Below, one piece after another: positions 59,973 to 64,000 of a DNA stretch of 64,000 bases (the stretch's first letter is position 1; the number at the start of each line of letters is the position of its first letter). The position numbers and the translations under genes were made by a program. The notes under the pieces were generated by a model, which saw nothing but the letters and a program-made list of their open reading frames with translations, was not told the DNA's origin and made no database searches. Source of the stretch: Acidobacteria bacterium 28-9 (GTDB lineage Bacteria; Acidobacteriota; Blastocatellia; Pyrinomonadales; Pyrinomonadaceae); assembly GCA_002050355.1 (NCBI GenBank), contig MWYY01000049.1:1-64000 (forward strand). Reading direction: 5' to 3'.

Positions 59973-61220
59973 ATGAAAGCAGTAAAAAAAATGAAATCGA
60001 ACGATTGGGACGTTGAAAAAATTCGCGCCGATTTTCCTGTTTTGTCGCAGACGGTCAACGGCAAGCCGCTGGTTTATCTCGACAACGGCGCGTCGTCGCA
60101 AGTGCCGAATTTGGTGATTGAACGCGGCTCGAAGTATTTGCAGGAAGAACATTCAAACATTCATCGCGGCGTTCATTATCTTTCGCAAAAGGCGACGAAT
60201 GCTTACGAAGGCGCGCGCGAAAAAGTTAAGAGATTTATCAATGCGCGAGACGTGAAAGAATGTATTTTCGTGCGCGGCTGCACGGAAGGAATAAATTTGG
60301 TCGCGCACGGTTACGGCAGAAAGTTTATCGGCGCGGGCGACGAGATTATTATTTCCGCGATGGAGCATCATGCCAACATCGTTCCCTGGCAAATGCTGTG
60401 TGAAGAAAAAGGCGCGATTCTGCGCGTGATTCCGATGAACGAGCGCGGCGAGCTGATTATTGACGAATACGAAGCGATGCTCAACGAGCGGACGAAATTC
60501 GTTTCGATTATTCACGTCTCGAACGCGCTTGGCACAATTAATCCGGTTAAGGAAATAATTCAGGCGGCGCATAAATTTGGCGTTCCGGTTCTGCTCGATT
60601 CGGCGCAAGCCGTTCCGCATATGGCGGTTGACGTGCAGGATTTGGACTGCGATTTTATGACGTTCTCCGGTCATAAAATGTTTGCGCCGACGGGCAGCGG
60701 TATTTTATACGGCAAGAAAGAACTGCTGGAGAAAATGAACCCGTTTCAAGGCGGCGGCGATATGATTCGCACCGTAACTTTCGAGAAAACGACTTACGCC
60801 GGTTTGCCGAATAAATTTGAAGCCGGAACGCCCGCGATTGCCTCGAACATCGGATTAGGCGCGGCGATTGATTATTTGAATTCGATTGACCGCGACGCCG
60901 CATTTCAATACGAAGAAGAATTATTAAAATACGCGACCGAACGATTATCGGCAATCGAAGGGGTGAAACTCATCGGCACGGCGCGTGAAAAAGCATCGGT
61001 GATTTCTTTTACCATCGAAAACGTCCATCCGCACGACATCGGCACAATCCTCGACCAATCGGGCATTGCCGTCCGCGCCGGACATCACTGCGCCCAACCC
61101 GTGATGCAGTTTTTCCAAGTTCCGGCGACAGCTCGCGTTTCGTTTGCTTTTTATAATACTTTTGAGGAGGTTGACGTTTTGGTCGATTCGATTCAGAAAG
61201 TGATTGATGTTTTTGCGTAG
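59973..61220 (+). CDS. sufS: Cysteine desulfurase SufS
   Basis: PLP enzyme that mobilises sulfur from cysteine as a persulfide. It has 415 residues from ATG 59973; an internal ATG at 59991 is also possible. PLP-binding lysine is K235 (FSGHKM), the histidine [10 protein letters not shown] stacks on PLP, and the active-site cysteine is C373 in [11 protein letters not shown] (group II). It would hand sulfur to SufU, encoded 1.1 kb downstream. Confidence 0.96.
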   Translation: MKAVKKMKSNDWDVEKIRADFPVLSQTVNGKPLVYLDNGASSQVPNLVIERGSKYLQEEHSNIHRGVHYLSQKATNAYEGAREKVKRFINARDVKECIFVRGCTEGINLVAHGYGRKFIGAGDEIIISAMEHHANIVPWQMLCEEKGAILRVIPMNERGELIIDEYEAMLNERTKFVSIIHVSNALGTINPVKEIIQAAHKFGVPVLLDSAQAVPHMAVDVQDLDCDFMTFSGHKMFAPTGSGILYGKKELLEKMNPFQGGGDMIRTVTFEKTTYAGLPNKFEAGTPAIASNIGLGAAIDYLNSIDRDAAFQYEEELLKYATERLSAIEGVKLIGTAREKASVISFTIENVHPHDIGTILDQSGIAVRAGHHCAQPVMQFFQVPATARVSFAFYNTFEEVDVLVDSIQKVIDVFA

Positions 61221-61242
61221 AAACATCGGAAGTTCAGAAGTT

Positions 61243-61698
61243 ATGAGTTTTATTATTTCTGTTATTAAAAATCCAATATATGTTTGGGATGAAAGACGAA
61301 AATGCGACGTAATTAATTGGGATGAAAGCGCGGGCGACCATCATTTAGGTTTGGATTTTGATTACAAAGATTTTGAAGAACTACGAAATTTTCTTGACAT
61401 AAAATTAACACAGGCAAAACGACGCGAAGATGAAGGTTATATCGAACACGAAGAACGGTTAAAAGATGAGTATTTAAAGGTTGCCAAAGAGAAAGGATAT
61501 GAAATGCTCGGACGAATTTGGTATTGGTATGAAAGCGTCAGCTATTTGCCTTCAGAAATTGACCAATTGCTTAATGAGTGTTTGAAACTCAAGAATAACA
61601 ATCAGAATTCAAATCAATTGATAGCGATGGACAAACTTATAACTGCTTGTAACGAAGCACATAAAACAAATAGTGGAATTTTCTTGGGCAGTGATTAA
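61243..61698 (+). CDS. Hypothetical protein, A+T-rich
   Basis: A 151-residue protein starting at ATG 61243 (a longer frame to 61204 overlaps sufS). It is rich in aromatic and acidic residues: NPIYVWDERRKCDVINWDES, then GRIWYWYESVSYLPSEIDQL. No domain is recognised. Like the DUF4288-like gene it is more A+T-rich than the surrounding SUF genes and interrupts them, so it may be a recent insertion. Confidence 0.65.
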   Translation: MSFIISVIKNPIYVWDERRKCDVINWDESAGDHHLGLDFDYKDFEELRNFLDIKLTQAKRREDEGYIEHEERLKDEYLKVAKEKGYEMLGRIWYWYESVSYLPSEIDQLLNECLKLKNNNQNSNQLIAMDKLITACNEAHKTNSGIFLGSD

Positions 61699-61716
61699 TA
61701 TTTAAACTATAAAAAA

Positions 61717-61932
61717 ATGCAGCAAACTCCGATTCAAGTTGGCGAATACAGTTTTACGATTTTGATTGAGCCGAACGAGCCGGACGGCTACTTGGTAACG
61801 AGTCCCGCTTTGCCCGGACTCGTTACCGAAGGCAACACGCTAAACGAAGCCTACGCGATGGCGCAGGACGCGATTCAAGGTTATACGGAAAGTTTGATAG
61901 CGCACGGCGAACAGATTCCGAGTTTAGTTTGA
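61717..61932 (+). CDS. HicB-like (UPF0150) protein without a HicA partner
   Basis: A 71-residue protein: YSFTILIEPNEPDGYLVTSP, LPGLVTEGNTLNEAYAMAQD and a C-terminal helix form the partial RNase H-like fold of HicB. No HicA-like gene is adjacent; a cupin gene starts 9 nt later. It is therefore an orphan antitoxin-like protein, distinct from the hicBA pair at 39.1 kb. Confidence 0.85.
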   Translation: MQQTPIQVGEYSFTILIEPNEPDGYLVTSPALPGLVTEGNTLNEAYAMAQDAIQGYTESLIAHGEQIPSLV

Positions 61933-61941
61933 GATTACAAA

Positions 61942-62304
61942 ATGGAAAAGATTAATCTAGCCGAGAAATTCGCTTTGATTTCAGAGCATTGGCGACCGAA
62001 AGTTGTCGGCGAGCTGAATGGTCAGGAAATTAAACTTGCAAAAATCAAAGGCGAATTTCCGTGGCATCAGCACGAACTCGAAGACGAAATGTTTATGGCG
62101 GTGCGCGGAAGTTTTAGAATTGAGTTTCGAGATAAAACGGTTGAAATGAAGGCGGGCGATTTTTTGATTGTTCCGCGCGGCGTTGAACATCGCCCTGTCG
62201 CCGAAGAAGAAGTCGAGATTTTGCTTTTTGAGCCGAAAGGCGTGAAGAATACAGGAAACATCGAAGACGATAATTTCACAGCACCCGTGGGCGATAAAAT
62301 TTAA
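61942..62304 (+). CDS. Cupin-domain protein
   Basis: A 120-residue single-domain cupin. FPWHQHELEDEMFMAVRGSF carries the metal ligands of motif 1 (H-x-H, E), and AGDFLIVPRGVEHRPVAEEE carries the motif 2 histidine. It probably binds a metal; the reaction or ligand is unknown. It lies 12 nt upstream of sufU. Confidence 0.88.
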   Translation: MEKINLAEKFALISEHWRPKVVGELNGQEIKLAKIKGEFPWHQHELEDEMFMAVRGSFRIEFRDKTVEMKAGDFLIVPRGVEHRPVAEEEVEILLFEPKGVKNTGNIEDDNFTAPVGDKI

Positions 62305-62316
62305 TAAAAATTTACT

Positions 62317-62766
62317 ATGTCCGAATTAAGCGATTTATATCAGGAAGTTATTCTTGACCACAACAAAAATCCCAGAAATTTCCGCGAGATTGCGACGGCG
62401 AATTTTAAAGCCGACGGCAATAATCCGCTGTGCGGCGACGCGCTTCGAGTTTATGTCGAGATGGAAGACGACCGCGTGAAAGATGTCGCCTTTAAAGGTT
62501 CGGGCTGCGCGATTTCAAAGGCTTCGGCAAGTATGATGACACAAACGGTGAAGGGAAAAACAAAGGGAGAAGCCGAGAAAATGTTTGACGAATTTCACCG
62601 GATGGTTTTGGGCGAATTGGATGAGGAAACCGAAGAAAACAATTTGGGCAAACTGAAAATTTTTGCCGGCGTTCGAGAGTTTCCCGCGCGCGTCAAATGC
62701 GCTTCTTTGAGCTGGCATACGCTGAACGCGGCGCTTCACGGCGAGGAAGAAGTTTCGACAGAATAA
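62317..62766 (+). CDS. sufU: Fe-S assembly sulfur acceptor SufU
   Basis: Zinc-containing sulfurtransferase that accepts persulfide sulfur from SufS. It has 149 residues. The ligands are C39 and D41 (LCGDALRV), C64 (GSGCAIS) and C128 (VKCASLSWHTL). The insertion between the second and third ligand, typical of SufU against IscU, is present. It is directly followed by the globin gene. Confidence 0.95.
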   Translation: MSELSDLYQEVILDHNKNPRNFREIATANFKADGNNPLCGDALRVYVEMEDDRVKDVAFKGSGCAISKASASMMTQTVKGKTKGEAEKMFDEFHRMVLGELDEETEENNLGKLKIFAGVREFPARVKCASLSWHTLNAALHGEEEVSTE

Positions 62767-63150
62767 ATGAAACCGGATATTGAAACGCGCGCAGATTTGG
62801 AAACGCTTTTGCTTGAATTTTATAAAATCGTCGCGCACGACGAAGAAATCGGGCATCATTTTGCCGACCTCGATTTAGCCGCGCATTTGCCCGTAATCGT
62901 TGATTTTTGGGAAAAAGTTCTTTTCGGAAAGCCCGTCTATTTCGGCAATCCGCTTGCCGTTCATCAAAAAATAAACGAAAAATCGCCGCTTCGGTTTGAA
63001 CATTTTCGGCGCTGGACGGAAATTTTTGCCTCGACGGTTGACCGATTTTTTGCGGGCGTTCGGGCAGAAAATGCCAAACTCCGCGCGCGGATGATTGCAC
63101 ACACTCTCAATCAACGCATTAATCAGGAAATTGTTGAAATTGATAGTTGA
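62767..63150 (+). CDS. Group III truncated haemoglobin
   Basis: A 127-residue globin starting at the ATG directly after the sufU stop. The proximal histidine is H66 (PLAVHQKI), followed by the family motif HFRRWTEIFASTVDRFFAG. Such proteins bind oxygen or nitric oxide or act in redox protection. Cotranscription with SUF genes suggests protection of Fe-S assembly from oxygen or NO; that is inference. Confidence 0.9.
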   Translation: MKPDIETRADLETLLLEFYKIVAHDEEIGHHFADLDLAAHLPVIVDFWEKVLFGKPVYFGNPLAVHQKINEKSPLRFEHFRRWTEIFASTVDRFFAGVRAENAKLRARMIAHTLNQRINQEIVEIDS

Positions 63151-63194
63151 CGAGAAAAATTGTTGAAATTTATAAAATTAAACGACAATCTTTA

Positions 63195-64000
63195 ATGATA
63201 ATAAAGCTAATCGAACTGGTCGAAATCAAAATGCCGCTCGTCTCGTTTTTTGAAACAAGTTTCGGCAGAACTTATGAGCGGCGAATAATTTTAACGCGCG
63301 TTGCGGACAAAGAAAATAACGAAGGCTGGGGTGAATGCACCGCCGGGGAAACGCCTTCCTACTGCGAAGAATGGACGGACGGCTGCTGGTCGGTTCTGCG
63401 GGAAATTCTCGCACCGATGGTTTTGGACAAAGAAATCGAATCGGCTTCGCAAGTTTGGGATTTAATGAAACAAGTGCGCGGCAATCGAATGGCGAAGGCG
63501 GCAATTGAAACCGCTGTTTGGGATTTGGAAGCGAAGAAATTAAATGTACCGTTGTGGAAACACCTCGGCGGCACAAATCGGGAAATCGCGTGCGGCGTCT
63601 CAATTGGAATTCAGGATTCGGTCGAACAGCTTTTCAGGAAAATTCAAACCGAGTTGGACGTCGGTTATAAAAGAATAAAAATCAAAATCGCCCCGCATTG
63701 GGATTTTGAAATCATCCGGCAAGTGCGCGAAAAATTCGGCAATATTTTGTTGATGGGCGACGCTAATTCGGCTTATTCGTTAAGCGATATTGATTTATTC
63801 AAACGAATGGACGCTTTTTGTTTAATGATGTTTGAACAACCGCTTGCCCACGACGATATGCTCGACCACTCGAAATTGCAGCGCGAAATCGAGACGCCGA
63901 TTTGTCTAGACGAATCAATCCGCTCGCCGGAAGACGCTCGAAAAGCGATTGAACTGGGCGCGTGTAAAATTATCAACGTCAAACTCGGACGAGTCGGCGG
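63195..64000 (+). CDS. menC: o-Succinylbenzoate synthase (MenC2/NSAR-type enolase), 3' end cut by window edge
   Basis: Dehydrates SHCHC to o-succinylbenzoate in menaquinone synthesis. 268 codons from ATG 63195 remain open to the edge. The enolase-superfamily signs are RIKIKIAPHWD (catalytic K-x-K), LMGDANSAY (metal Asp), FEQPL (metal Glu), CLDES (metal Asp) and NVKLGRVGG (second catalytic Lys). N-terminal MPLVSFFETSFGRTYERRI also matches the OSBS/N-acylamino acid racemase branch. No other men genes are visible, so the racemase activity cannot be excluded. Confidence 0.88.
   Translation, partial: MIIKLIELVEIKMPLVSFFETSFGRTYERRIILTRVADKENNEGWGECTAGETPSYCEEWTDGCWSVLREILAPMVLDKEIESASQVWDLMKQVRGNRMAKAAIETAVWDLEAKKLNVPLWKHLGGTNREIACGVSIGIQDSVEQLFRKIQTELDVGYKRIKIKIAPHWDFEIIRQVREKFGNILLMGDANSAYSLSDIDLFKRMDAFCLMMFEQPLAHDDMLDHSKLQREIETPICLDESIRSPEDARKAIELGACKIINVKLGRVG

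Overview
The window looks like a chromosomal segment of a Gram-negative, aerobic, menaquinone-using bacterium with moderate G+C. A Kdo transferase (lipopolysaccharide), a Wzc-like tyrosine autokinase, SufU-type SUF assembly, a CarD-family regulator, a group III truncated haemoglobin and MenC together would fit Acidobacteriota, perhaps the Blastocatellia side. That placement is inference from gene content; there is no rRNA or other marker here. No tRNA, rRNA, CRISPR array, insertion sequence or intact prophage was seen.

Layout. 1-6 kb: two GT4 glycosyltransferases around a membrane protein, a lone MacB/FtsX-like permease and a PlsC-like acyltransferase. 6-10 kb (minus): an RraB-like protein, a small acidic protein, a secreted protein and a lysyl-tRNA synthetase with an internal insertion and a fused C-terminal DUF4019 domain. 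10-13.7 kb: mfd. 13.8-21.6 kb (minus): efp, waaA, a GT2 glycosyltransferase, atpZ-like, atpI, atpB, atpE and a Ser/Thr kinase-like protein that has lost both catalytic aspartates. 21.7-25.1 kb: rfbD facing a Wzc-like kinase. 25.4-33.7 kb: a large NfnAB-like fused flavoprotein, a nucleotidyltransferase pair, a KirBac channel, riboflavin synthase, a frameshifted GNAT gene and a phage-like AAA ATPase behind two palindromes. 33.8-37 kb (minus): recR, ybaB, a decayed cupredoxin/outer-membrane fusion gene and a Cys/His-rich secreted protein. 37-43.3 kb: a UvrD-like helicase, hicBA, a lipoprotein, then phoU-phoB-phoR behind a candidate Pho box of four hexamers at an 11-nt period. 43.4-53.6 kb: CarD, QueF, a DnaQ-like exonuclease, two large polytopic membrane proteins, an M1 aminopeptidase and an ion channel. 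53.8-64 kb: a SUF cluster (rrf2, sufB, sufC, sufD, sufS, sufU) interleaved with DUF4288, RidA, DJ-1, GNAT, RHH, an AT-rich unknown, HicB, cupin and globin genes, ending in a menC cut by the window edge.

The most striking non-genic signal is a dispersed set of short inverted repeats built from tandem 6-9-nt words (for example TGGTGAA arrays answered by TTCACCA arrays). They fill many short intergenic gaps, often carry the stop codon of the neighbouring gene, and in at least two genes lie in frame inside the coding sequence. Each locus uses a different word, but the architecture is the same.
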